A stretch of DNA of 64,000 nucleotides, from contig JAVJQK010000113.1 in assembly GCA_040218145.1 (NCBI GenBank), forward strand, positions 186,001 through 250,000. The letters are read 5' to 3'. This document shows, one piece after another, positions 26,660 to 35,721 of the stretch; the stretch's first letter is position 1, and every line of letters starts with the position of its first letter. Source of the stretch: Sandaracinaceae bacterium. Lineage in GTDB: Bacteria; Myxococcota_A; Polyangia; Polyangiales; Sandaracinaceae. The notes under the pieces were generated by a model that was not told where the DNA came from, ran no database searches, and worked only from the letters and a program-made list of their open reading frames with translations. The translations under genes were made by a program, and so were the position numbers.

Positions 26660-28009
26660 TCACGAGACCTCGAGGCGCTTCATCTTGCGCCAGAGGGTCG
26701 TCGCGGAGAGCCCGAGCGCCTCGGCCGCCTTCTCCTTGTTGCCGTCCACCTCGCGGAGGACCGACTCGATGGCCTCCTTCTCGGCCCGGTCGACGACGTC
26801 CTGGAGGGTCTCGTTGGCCTTCGGCATCGCCGCCTGCGCCTGCTCGCGCGCCTCGGGGGGGATGATGTCGTCGAGGTGCACGACGCCCTCCACCGCGAGG
26901 GCGACGCCCTGCTCGACCATGTTCTCGAGCTCGCGGATGTTTCCGGGGTAGTCGTAGCGCACGATGTAGTCCATCACGCCCTCCCCCAGCCGGACGGTGC
27001 GGCGCATCTTCTTCGAGAACTTGTCGAGGAAGTGCTCCACGAGGAGCGGGATGTCCTCGCGCCGCTCTCGCAGCGGCGGCAGGAGGAAGCGCGCGACCGC
27101 GAGCCGGTAGAAGAGGTCCTGGCGGAAGCGCTTCTCCGCGATGGCCTCCTGGAGCTCCTGGTTGGTCGCGGCGATGACCCGCACGTCGACGTGGATGGCC
27201 TTGTTCTCGCCGAGCCGGCGGATCTCGCCCTCCTGGATGGCGCGCAGGAGCTTGGCCTGGAAGCTCGGCGGCGTCTCCGCGATCTCGTCGAAGAAGAACG
27301 TGCCCCCGTTGGCCTCCTCGAAGAGGCCTTTGCGTGCGGCCACCGCGCCCGTGAAGGCGCCGCGCGCGTGGCCGAACAGCTCGCTCTCCAGGAGGGTCTC
27401 GCTGATGGCGGCGCAGTTGACGCTGACGAAGGGCTTGTCGGCGCGGTTCGAGTTGGCGTGGATCGCCCGGGCGACCAGCTCCTTGCCCGTGCCGCTCTCC
27501 CCCGTGATGAGCACGGTCGTGTCGGTGGGGGCGATGCGCACGATGCGCCCGAGCACGTCTCGCACCGCGGCGGAGCGGCCGATGATGTTGTCGAACTTGT
27601 AGCGCTCGCGGAATTCCGCGGCCATCACGCTCATCTCGCCCGCGAGCTGCCGCTTCTCGGCCGCGCGCTGCACCTTCACCAGCAGCTCCTCCTCGGTGAA
27701 GGGCTTCTGGATGTAGTCGTAGGCGCCGATGCGCATGGCCTCGACCGCGCTCTCGATCGTGCCGTAGGCGGTCATCACGATGACCTCGGTCAGCGGCGAG
27801 CGCTCCTTCGAGAACCGCAGGACGTCCATGCCGTCCTTGCCGCCCATCTTGAGATCCGTCAGCACGAGATCGTAGGTCTCGTCGAGGACGGACTGCTGCG
27901 CCTCGTCGCCGTCGCCGGCTTCGTCCACGTCGTAGCCGGCCCCTCTCAACATCATCGAGAGGGTCGTGCGCATGTTGCGCTGGTCGTCGACCACCAGAAT
28001 CTTGGGCAT
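26660..28009 (-). CDS. NtrC-type sigma-54 response regulator
   Basis: 449 aa from the ATG at 28009. Receiver domain at 1-120 (ILVVDDQRNMRTTLSMML, Asp in DLVLTDLKMGGKDGMDV, Lys in YIQKPFTEEE), AAA+ domain with GESGTGKE (~170), GAFTGA (~240), GGTFFFDEIAETPPS and GNIRELENMV, and a Fis-type HTH at the end (EKAAEALGLSATTLWRKMKR). A linker of charged helices joins receiver and AAA+. It differs from the regulator at 24669 at about half of the positions by eye, so they are paralogues, not recent copies. Function probably the activation of sigma-54 promoters under control of a distant kinase. Confidence 0.95.
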   Translation of the reverse strand: MPKILVVDDQRNMRTTLSMMLRGAGYDVDEAGDGDEAQQSVLDETYDLVLTDLKMGGKDGMDVLRFSKERSPLTEVIVMTAYGTIESAVEAMRIGAYDYIQKPFTEEELLVKVQRAAEKRQLAGEMSVMAAEFRERYKFDNIIGRSAAVRDVLGRIVRIAPTDTTVLITGESGTGKELVARAIHANSNRADKPFVSVNCAAISETLLESELFGHARGAFTGAVAARKGLFEEANGGTFFFDEIAETPPSFQAKLLRAIQEGEIRRLGENKAIHVDVRVIAATNQELQEAIAEKRFRQDLFYRLAVARFLLPPLRERREDIPLLVEHFLDKFSKKMRRTVRLGEGVMDYIVRYDYPGNIRELENMVEQGVALAVEGVVHLDDIIPPEAREQAQAAMPKANETLQDVVDRAEKEAIESVLREVDGNKEKAAEALGLSATTLWRKMKRLEVS

Positions 28010-28056
28010 CGGTCAGCCAGAACGTATCGCCGCCGGGCGCGCGAATTCAACGAACG

Positions 28057-28252
28057 TCAGGTGTCATCGAGATCGAGTCCTGGGGCCGGCCCCTGCAGCG
28101 GCAAGGCCGGCGTCAGGGTGCGTTGCAGCTCCCGGCCCACCTCGCGCAAGCGCTCCTCCGACTGGCTCTGGGCGTGGAGGGCATAACCCGCCAGCACCAG
28201 CGCGACGAGCGCCACGCCGAGGGCCGCGGCGGCGAGTCGACGGGCGACCGGA

Positions 28253-28260
<8 letters not shown>
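28057..28260 (-). CDS. small single-pass membrane protein
   Basis: 67 aa. A single membrane helix (RLAAAALGVALVALVLAGYA) near the N-terminus is followed by a short charged segment (EERLREVGRELQRTL) and a Pro-rich tail ending LDLDDT. It overlaps the end of the upstream gene by eight bases and is last in a three-gene run with the HD phosphohydrolase. Predicted to sit in the inner membrane with the tail in the periplasm. No family recognised. Confidence 0.55.
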
Positions 28261-29301
<1,041 letters not shown>

Positions 29302-29305
<4 letters not shown>

Positions 29306-30609
29306 GGGAGGACTCCTTGGACCGCGCGCTCGATGTCCTCGCGGAGCTCCTCCACGAAGACCAGGCGCGGGCGCACGATGGTCTGGTTGCGCAGCTGCCT
29401 CAAGAGGAAGGACATCTCGCCCAGGCGCGCCAGCGGCCGGTGACTGACGGTGACCCACAGCCCGTCCGGGTCGTCCCCCGCCGGCTCCTCGTAGGGCGCG
29501 TCCTCCGGCAGATCGAGCCACACCGAGAGCTCCGGGCGCAGGCCGTGGGCCGCGGCGACCTCCTCCGCGCGCCGGCGGGCCTCCGCCCAGATGGGGTGGT
29601 CGTCGACGCGATCGGGCAGCGGGATGGTCTTCGGCAAGCGGCGGTGACGTAGCCGCCCGGCGAAGTCTGCCAGGATGGGATCGTCGGCCCGCTCCCAGCT
29701 GGCGAAGCAGCTCATCAGCATCGGGTCGTCCAGCTCGAGATACGCGCCGACGTCCAGCGGCTCGCCGAGCACCGCCGCGCGCACCGCGGCCGGGGTGTCG
29801 GGCGGCGCCGCGCCCTCCTGGATCAGCTCGGCCAGGCGGCGGAACATGGCCCGGATCAGGCACTCCGCCGCGCGCGTCGCCTTGTGATGGTAGACCTGCT
29901 GGTACATGAAGTGCCGCGCGAGGAAGAAGCCCTCGATGGGCGGCAGCCCCTTGCGCCCCTCGATCGCGAGCACGTGCTCCCCCGACGGAAGCGCCGCGAA
30001 GCAGAGCGCGCGCAGCAGCCAGTCCAGGTCGTAGAGGCCGTAGCGGACCCCCGTCATGTGGCTGTCGCGGAGCAGGTAGTCGCAGCGATCGACGTCGAGC
30101 TTGCCGCTGATGGTCCGGCCCAGCCACGGCACGCGGTGATCCCCGACGAGCAGGGACGCGACCCGCTCGGCCGTGCCCGCGCCGAGGCCCTCGAGCGCCG
30201 CGTGCACCTCGGTGCCGGGGTCGCGGATCACGTCGACCGTCCAGGACTCGTGCGCGCGCCCGTCGGGCAGGACCTCCTCGAAGAGGTGCGAGAACGGGCC
30301 GTGGCCGAGGTCGTGGAGGAGCGCGGCCGCGATCGCCTCGCGACGCGCCTGCGCGTCCAGCCGCTCCTCCTCGGGCAGCGCGTGGGCGCGGCCCTCGATG
30401 TGGCCCTGGAGGCGCACCATCACGTGCGCCGCGCCGATCGCGTGGGCGAAGCGCGAGTGCTCCGCGCCGGGGAACACGTAAGACGTGAGCCCGAGCTGAC
30501 GCACGCGCCGGAGCCGCTGGACCTCCCGGGTGGCCAGCAGCGTCATGACCACCCGCTCGGCGTCGCCTTCGAAGGCCACGAGGCCGTGCACTGGATCCCG
30601 CAAGATCAT
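29302..30609 (-). CDS. HD-domain phosphohydrolase (dGTPase/SAMHD1-like)
   Basis: 435 aa. The N-terminus MILRDPVHGLVAFEGD and VQRLRRVRQLGLTSYVFPG, then HSRFAHAIGAAHVM, ALLHDLGHGPFSHLFEE and DYLLRDSHMTGVRYGLYD, is the pattern of YwfO/SAMHD1-like HD phosphohydrolases: H...HD...D for a divalent metal. Such proteins hydrolyse (d)NTPs or related nucleotides. The C-terminal ~130 residues are less conserved. It is divergent from the dacB-like gene 80 bases away and overlaps the next gene, so it is the first gene of a small operon. Substrate is not predictable from sequence. Confidence 0.88.
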
Positions 30610-30689
30610 CGGCGCGACCCTGCCTCACGGGCTCCGCGGCGACAAGGTGCGGGAATCGACGCGCGCCCGACCATGGTAGAGGGAGCATC

Positions 30690-32111
30690 ATGAGAGCCGT
30701 CGTCGCCGTGGTCCTGGGCCTGTTCTTGCTCATCGCCTCCCCTCCCGAGCCGGCCGAGGCGCAGGAGCTGGTCGGAGAGCTGAGGCGCCTGGTGTCCGAG
30801 TCGGGGCTGAGCGAGGAGGTCGGCGTCGCCGTGGTCGACGCGCACACCGGCCGGGCGATCTTCCAGCACCACGCCGAGCGGCCGATGAACCCAGCCTCCA
30901 ACCAGAAGCTGGTCACCGCCTTCGCCGCGCTCCGGGCGCTCGGGCCCGACTTCACGATGCGCACCGCGGTGTACGGCGCGCTCGAGGGAGACGCGGTCCG
31001 GGGCGGCCTCGCGCTGCGCGGATACGGCGACCCGAACCTCACGCGCGGCGATCTCATGGCGCTGGCCGCCGACGTCGCCGATCAGGGCGTGCGCCGCGTC
31101 GACCGGATCATCGTCGACGCGAGCTACTTCGACGATCAGATCCTGCCGCCGGCCTTCGGTCAGCAGCCGAACGAGGTCGCCGCCTTCCGCGCGCCCGTCT
31201 CCGCCATCGCGGTCGATCGCAACGCCTACGTCCTGCGGGTGTTGCCCGGGGCCGAGGTCGGCGCGCCCGCGCACGTGCGGCTCCTCGGCGCCGGCTACTT
31301 CGAGCTGAACAACCGCATCACCACCGCGGAGCCGGGGCGGCTGAACATCATCGCCGATCAACGCGGAGACGGGCCCCGGATGACCCTGCGTGTCAGCGGC
31401 AGCATCCCCGTGGACGTGCGCGGGGTGTCCTACCGGCGCCGCATCGAGAACCCCCTCCCCTGGGTCGGCTACGTCTTCGCGGAGGCGCTCCGCGCGCAGG
31501 GCATCCGCGTGGGAGACGGGGTCAGCGTGGACGACACGCCGAGCGGGGCCGCCTCGCTCGCGTCGACCGAGAGCGACCAGGTGGCGACGCTGATCCACGC
31601 CCTCGGCAAGTGGAGCGACAACTTCGTCGCGGAGATGCTCTTCAAGGTCATGGGCGCCGAGCGGCACCGACCCGGGCGCGCCGAGGACGCGGTGGCCGCG
31701 GTGCGGGCGGAGCTCGAGGAGGCGGGGATCGGCCTCGAAGGGGTCGAGATCGTCAACGGCTCGGGGCTCTTCGACGGCAACCAGATCGCGCCCCAGCGGA
31801 TCGCGGAGATCCTGCGCGCGGCGTGGAACGACCCCGCGATCCGCGGCGAGTACGTCTCCTCGCTGGCCGTGGGTGGGGTCGACGGGACCCTGCGTCGCCG
31901 GCTGCGCGACCTGCCGGCCCCGCGCGTCGTGCGGGCGAAGACAGGCACCCTCGCCGGGGTGATCGCGCTCAGCGGCTACGTGCTCGGCCCGGAGCCGGGC
32001 AGCGCCTACGCGTTCAGCTTCCTCGCGAACGACGTCCGAGGGCGCCACGGGCCGGCGCGGGGGCTCGCAGACCAGATCGCGACCGCGCTCGCCCGCCACC
32101 TGCACCGCTGA
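30690..32111 (+). CDS. dacB: D-alanyl-D-alanine carboxypeptidase/endopeptidase (PBP4 family)
   Basis: 473 aa with signal peptide (VVAVVLGLFLLIASPPEPAE). The three active-site motifs of PBP4-type class C penicillin-binding proteins are present: SNQK (SxxK, in NPASNQKLVTAF), SDN (SxN, in KWSDNFVAEM) and KTG (in VRAKTGTLAGV). Such enzymes trim D-Ala or cut cross-links in peptidoglycan in the periplasm. A ribosome-binding site, GAGGGAG, lies just upstream of the ATG. It has no neighbour on its strand within 1.4 kb, so it is probably transcribed alone. The length suits the family (~470-500 aa). Confidence 0.93.
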   Translation: MRAVVAVVLGLFLLIASPPEPAEAQELVGELRRLVSESGLSEEVGVAVVDAHTGRAIFQHHAERPMNPASNQKLVTAFAALRALGPDFTMRTAVYGALEGDAVRGGLALRGYGDPNLTRGDLMALAADVADQGVRRVDRIIVDASYFDDQILPPAFGQQPNEVAAFRAPVSAIAVDRNAYVLRVLPGAEVGAPAHVRLLGAGYFELNNRITTAEPGRLNIIADQRGDGPRMTLRVSGSIPVDVRGVSYRRRIENPLPWVGYVFAEALRAQGIRVGDGVSVDDTPSGAASLASTESDQVATLIHALGKWSDNFVAEMLFKVMGAERHRPGRAEDAVAAVRAELEEAGIGLEGVEIVNGSGLFDGNQIAPQRIAEILRAAWNDPAIRGEYVSSLAVGGVDGTLRRRLRDLPAPRVVRAKTGTLAGVIALSGYVLGPEPGSAYAFSFLANDVRGRHGPARGLADQIATALARHLHR

Positions 32112-32209
32112 AGATGGCAGAGGGGCGCGCGGACCCCTGAACGCGCGACCAGGCTACACGTCTCGTGCCATTTCGGGCTTGTAAGGCGCCATTTCGGACC
32201 TGAAACGAC

Positions 32210-32243
32210 GAGCCCCGCGCCCGGGGGTCCCGGGGCGGGGCTC
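32210..32243 (-). terminator. hairpin after the sigma factor gene
   Basis: GAGCCCCGC pairs with GCGGGGCTC around a GC-rich loop, 36 bases past the sigma-factor stop (minus strand). On that strand it is followed by GTCGTTTCA, only weakly T-rich. The adjacent region 32167-32197 has two copies of GCCATTTCGG, 21 bases apart. Confidence 0.55.
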
Positions 32244-32278
32244 AGGGGCGCCGCGGAGGGCGCAAGTAGCTTGTCCAG

Positions 32279-33601
32279 CTACTCCTTGATCTGGCGGCGG
32301 ATCTTGCCGAGCGCCTGCTCCTGGAGCTGACGGATGCGCTCGCGCGACAGGTTGTACTTGTCGCCGATCTCCTTGAGCGTGAGCTCGTCCTCGTCGTCGA
32401 GGCCGAAGCGCCAGCGCAGGATGCGGGCCTCCATGGGCGTGAGCGTCTCGAGCAGGCGCCGGAGCTCCTCGCCCCAGGTCTTGCTCACGAGCTGCTCGTA
32501 GGGCGTCGGGACGTTCTCCTGCTCGAGGAAGTCGATGAACTTCCGGCCGTCCTCGTCGTTGACGGGGCGGTCGAGCGAGAACGGCGTCTCGGCCCAGTAT
32601 CCCTTGATCTTCTCGAGCTTCTCGGCCGCGATGCCGGTCTCCTTCTCGAGCTCCTCGGGGGTGGGCTCCTTGCCGGTCCGGGTCGCGATGGCCTGCGTCG
32701 CGCGCGCCACCCGGTTGTAGGTGTCGAGCATGTGCACGGGGATGCGCACCGCGCGGCCCTTGTCGGCGAGGGCCCGGCTGATCGCGTGGCGGATCCACCA
32801 GGAGGCGTAGGTGCTGAAGCGGTAGCCGCGGTTGTGATCGAAGCGCTCCACCGCCTTCATCAGCCCGATGTTGCCCTCCTGGATGAGGTCGATCAGCGGG
32901 AGCCGACCGCGGTTGTAGCGGCGGGCGATGCTGACCACGAGGCGCAGGTTCGCGGCCACGAAGCGGTTCTTGGAGTGCTGCTGCGCGCCGTTCGCCCGCT
33001 CCACCGTCTTCAGGTACTTCTTGAAGGCGGGGGTGATGCGGACCTCGTCGCCGAGCATGTCGCGGTCGACCGCGAAGTCGCCGGCGAGCCGGTGCACGGC
33101 CTTGTCGGACTGGCTGACGAAGATGCGGTCGGAGTCGAGCGCGCGAAGCTTCGTGGCCAGCTCGACGCTGGTCTCGTCCCACTTGGCCTGGGACTTCTTC
33201 GAGAGCTTCCCGCGCGTCGCGGAGCGCGCGAGCTTGCGCATCGCGGCGATCTCCGGCAGCGGCTCCTCGTTGACGTGCCGCTCGACGACGGCCGCGACCG
33301 TCTCGAACGCCGGCGCGTACGAGAAGAGGGCCTCCCAGTAGCCGATCTCGAGGCGCTCGACCTCCTGCGCGGCCTCGACCTCCTCCTGCGGGGTCAAGAC
33401 GCGATGACTCGCCATCTCGCGGAAGTACTTCGAGAGCGTCGAGTCGCCACCGCCCTGGCGCTCGAACTCCTTCAGTGCCTTCTTCGCTTCGGCGTCCGCC
33501 TCCGCCAGCTGCTTCGTGTCCGGCTCGGCCGTCCCGTCGATGCGGGTCTTCCCGGTCTGAACCGTACCTCGGCGGGCTGTCTGGGCTGCCTGCTTGGCCA
33601 T
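32279..33601 (-). CDS. sigma-70 factor, RpoD-like (group 1/2)
   Basis: 440 aa from the ATG at 33601, preceded by GAGGAGA at good spacing; an ATG at 33628 would add nine residues. Region 1.2 ([20 protein letters not shown]), a ~150-residue non-conserved helical insert, region 2 ([20 protein letters not shown], then [16 protein letters not shown]), region 3, and region 4 ([20 protein letters not shown]) are all present. The long N-terminal region 1.1 of RpoD is missing. It is therefore more like a group-2 (alternative primary-type) sigma such as SigB/SigC of Myxococcus, which act in development or stress. This is an inference from size and layout. Confidence 0.88.
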   Translation of the reverse strand: MAKQAAQTARRGTVQTGKTRIDGTAEPDTKQLAEADAEAKKALKEFERQGGGDSTLSKYFREMASHRVLTPQEEVEAAQEVERLEIGYWEALFSYAPAFETVAAVVERHVNEEPLPEIAAMRKLARSATRGKLSKKSQAKWDETSVELATKLRALDSDRIFVSQSDKAVHRLAGDFAVDRDMLGDEVRITPAFKKYLKTVERANGAQQHSKNRFVAANLRLVVSIARRYNRGRLPLIDLIQEGNIGLMKAVERFDHNRGYRFSTYASWWIRHAISRALADKGRAVRIPVHMLDTYNRVARATQAIATRTGKEPTPEELEKETGIAAEKLEKIKGYWAETPFSLDRPVNDEDGRKFIDFLEQENVPTPYEQLVSKTWGEELRRLLETLTPMEARILRWRFGLDDEDELTLKEIGDKYNLSRERIRQLQEQALGKIRRQIKE

Positions 33602-33932
33602 GGGATCCGATCTCCTCTCGTCGCTCACGGGGCCTCCACGTCAGCGCCGACCAACGGCCGACCGGGGCCCCGTGTTCCACGCACGGTTGAACGCCCGGTC
33701 CCCATATGCGAGGTGCCCGAGCGGGCGGCGAGCATTGCACGGCTCATGCCATGGGGTGAACGGTCCGTCACCGGATCGTCACCGAGACAGCCGGGGCCTG
33801 TCGCCCCCTCCTGCTCACCACCCCGCTTCCGCTTGCCAGCCGTCATGGGCTTACTATGGGGGCTCCCGCCCATCCGAAAAGGGCGGGGCCCCGAATGGCC
33901 GCCCGCGCGCCTTCTCGCCAGTTCGCAGATCG
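33602..33932. other. intergenic region between divergent sigma and ABC genes
   Basis: 331 bp with the promoters of both genes. No convincing -35/-10 was seen for the sigma gene. On the plus strand a weak candidate (TTGCCA at ~33834 with TACTAT/TATGGG following) is upstream of the ABC gene. A perfect 7-bp hairpin, CCCGCCC/GGGCGGG with a 9-base loop, lies at 33865-33887 in the ABC leader. Confidence 0.5.
33865..33887 (+). promoter_or_regulatory. hairpin in the leader of the ABC exporter gene
   Basis: CCCGCCC and GGGCGGG pair perfectly around ATCCGAAAA. It lies 46 bases before the ATG of the ABC exporter. It could affect mRNA stability or translation; no known riboswitch pattern is seen. Confidence 0.35.
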
Positions 33933-35702
33933 ATGTCTACCCCGTCGAGAATATTGGAGATCCTTGCCCCACGTTGGGGACTCGTGGCGGGGATCTTCGC
34001 CTGCATGGCGACCTCGTCGGCGACCACCGCGGCCTACGCGCTGCTCGCCGGCCCGCTCCTCGCGGCGGTGCAGGGCGACGCGCCGGACGACTCGCTCGCG
34101 TCCTCTCTCGGCGCGGTCCTGACGGGGCTGCCGGGCGGCCTGGTCGCCGGCGTGGCGGCCACCCTGCTGGCCGTCACGGTGGCCAGAGGAGCAGCCGCCT
34201 ACGGACAGCGCATGCTCACGACCCGGCTCGGCCAGGACGTGGTGCGTCGCATTCGGGAACGCATGTATGTCCACCTGCTCCACGCTGCGCCACAGGTCCT
34301 GATCTCCCAGCGCCGGGGCGAGATCGCGTCCCGCATCTCGGGCGACGCGATGCAGGTGCAGGCGCTGGTGGCGAGCAACCTCGCGGCGGTCGCCTCCGAT
34401 GGGCTCACCCTGGTCACCCTGGTCGGAGTCGCCCTCGCGCTCGATCCTGCCCTCGCCCTGGTGGCGCTGGCCGGCGTGCCCCCCATCGCCGCGCTGGTGG
34501 TCTGGCTGGCGCGAAAGGTCCGCGCGGCGCACCGGGCGGTCTGGGCGCAGTACGGCGAGCTCTCGAGCCGCGCGGCGGAGCTGGGCGACAGCGTCCCCGT
34601 GATCCGCGCGTACGGGGCGGAGCCGCAGGCGCGCCGCGGGTTCGAGGCGCACACGCGGACCCTCGAGGAGCTCGCCGTGGGCGCGACCCGGTGGACGGCC
34701 GTCGCGGGCCCGGTGGTGCAGCTGATGGGCGCGCTCGCCCTGGTCGTGGCCCTGGCGTGGGGGGCGGAGCGGCTCGCCTCGGGCGCGCTGTCCACGGCGT
34801 CGTTCGTCTCCTTCTTCGCCGCGATGTTCTTCGTCTACCGCCCCGTCCAGGGGCTCGGCGCGACCGTCCAGCGGGTGGCGAGCGGGCTCTCGGCCCTGGA
34901 TCGGGTCGACGAGGTGCTCGCGCTCGAGCTCGAGGGCCCCGAGCCCGAGGGCGCCGTCGCGGTGGACGCGGCCGAGGCCCCGCTCTCGCTCTCCGAGGTG
35001 CGCTTCGCCTACCGCGCGGGCGCGCCGGTGCTGGACGGGGTCTCGCTCACGATCGAGCCCGGCTCGTCGGTCGCGATCGTGGGGCCCAGCGGCGAAGGCA
35101 AGACGACCCTGCTGCTCGTGATGCTGGGGCTGCTGGAGCCGGACGCGGGCGCGGTCACCCTCGGCGGCGTCGACGCCCGGCGCGCCTCGCGGGCGAGCTG
35201 GCGCCGCCAGTTCGCGTGGGTCACCCAGGAGCCGCTGCTCTTCGGCGACACGGTGCTCGCGAACGTGACCCTCGCGGACGAGGCCCCGGACCGCGCGCGC
35301 GCCGAGCGCTGCCTCGAGATGGCGGGCGCGACGGGGCTGATCGCGGCGCTGCCCGGCGGGCTCGATCACGCGCTGGCGGAGGGCGGCAAGGGCCTCTCGG
35401 GGGGAGAGCGGCAGCGGCTCTGCATCGCCCGGGCGCTCTATCGCGAGGCGCCGATCCTGGTCTTCGACGAGGCGACCAGCTCCCTCGACGGGCCGAGCGA
35501 GCGGGAGATCGCCGAGACGATCGAGCGGCTGATGGGCGAGCGCACGGTGGTGCTGGTCAGCCACCGGCTCAGCACGGTGCAGCGCGCCGACCGCGTGGTC
35601 GTGATGGAGAGCGGCCGCGTGGTCGAGGCTGGCCCGCCCGCTCACCTGTGGGAGACTGGCGGCCGCTTCCACGAGCTCTTCCGAGACGCGCTCCCGCGGT
35701 AG
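33933..35702 (+). CDS. MsbA-like ABC exporter (fused membrane and ATPase domains)
   Basis: 589 aa from the ATG at 33933; the open frame extends upstream, but that part is Arg/Pro-rich and lacks a ribosome-binding site. The N-terminal ~330 residues hold six membrane helices of the type I exporter fold (LVAGIFACMATSSATTAAYA, LTLVTLVGVALALDPALALV, FVSFFAAMFFVYRPVQGLG). The C-terminal ATPase has Walker A GPSGEGKTT, Q-loop AWVTQEPLLFG, signature LSGGERQR and Walker B ILVFDEATSSLDG, with the switch His in LVSHRLS. Lipid A/lipid flippases (MsbA) and polysaccharide exporters share this form. It probably works as a homodimer; the substrate is unknown. Confidence 0.9.
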   Translation: MSTPSRILEILAPRWGLVAGIFACMATSSATTAAYALLAGPLLAAVQGDAPDDSLASSLGAVLTGLPGGLVAGVAATLLAVTVARGAAAYGQRMLTTRLGQDVVRRIRERMYVHLLHAAPQVLISQRRGEIASRISGDAMQVQALVASNLAAVASDGLTLVTLVGVALALDPALALVALAGVPPIAALVVWLARKVRAAHRAVWAQYGELSSRAAELGDSVPVIRAYGAEPQARRGFEAHTRTLEELAVGATRWTAVAGPVVQLMGALALVVALAWGAERLASGALSTASFVSFFAAMFFVYRPVQGLGATVQRVASGLSALDRVDEVLALELEGPEPEGAVAVDAAEAPLSLSEVRFAYRAGAPVLDGVSLTIEPGSSVAIVGPSGEGKTTLLLVMLGLLEPDAGAVTLGGVDARRASRASWRRQFAWVTQEPLLFGDTVLANVTLADEAPDRARAERCLEMAGATGLIAALPGGLDHALAEGGKGLSGGERQRLCIARALYREAPILVFDEATSSLDGPSEREIAETIERLMGERTVVLVSHRLSTVQRADRVVVMESGRVVEAGPPAHLWETGGRFHELFRDALPR

Positions 35703-35721
35703 CCGCCGCAGTCAGGACCCC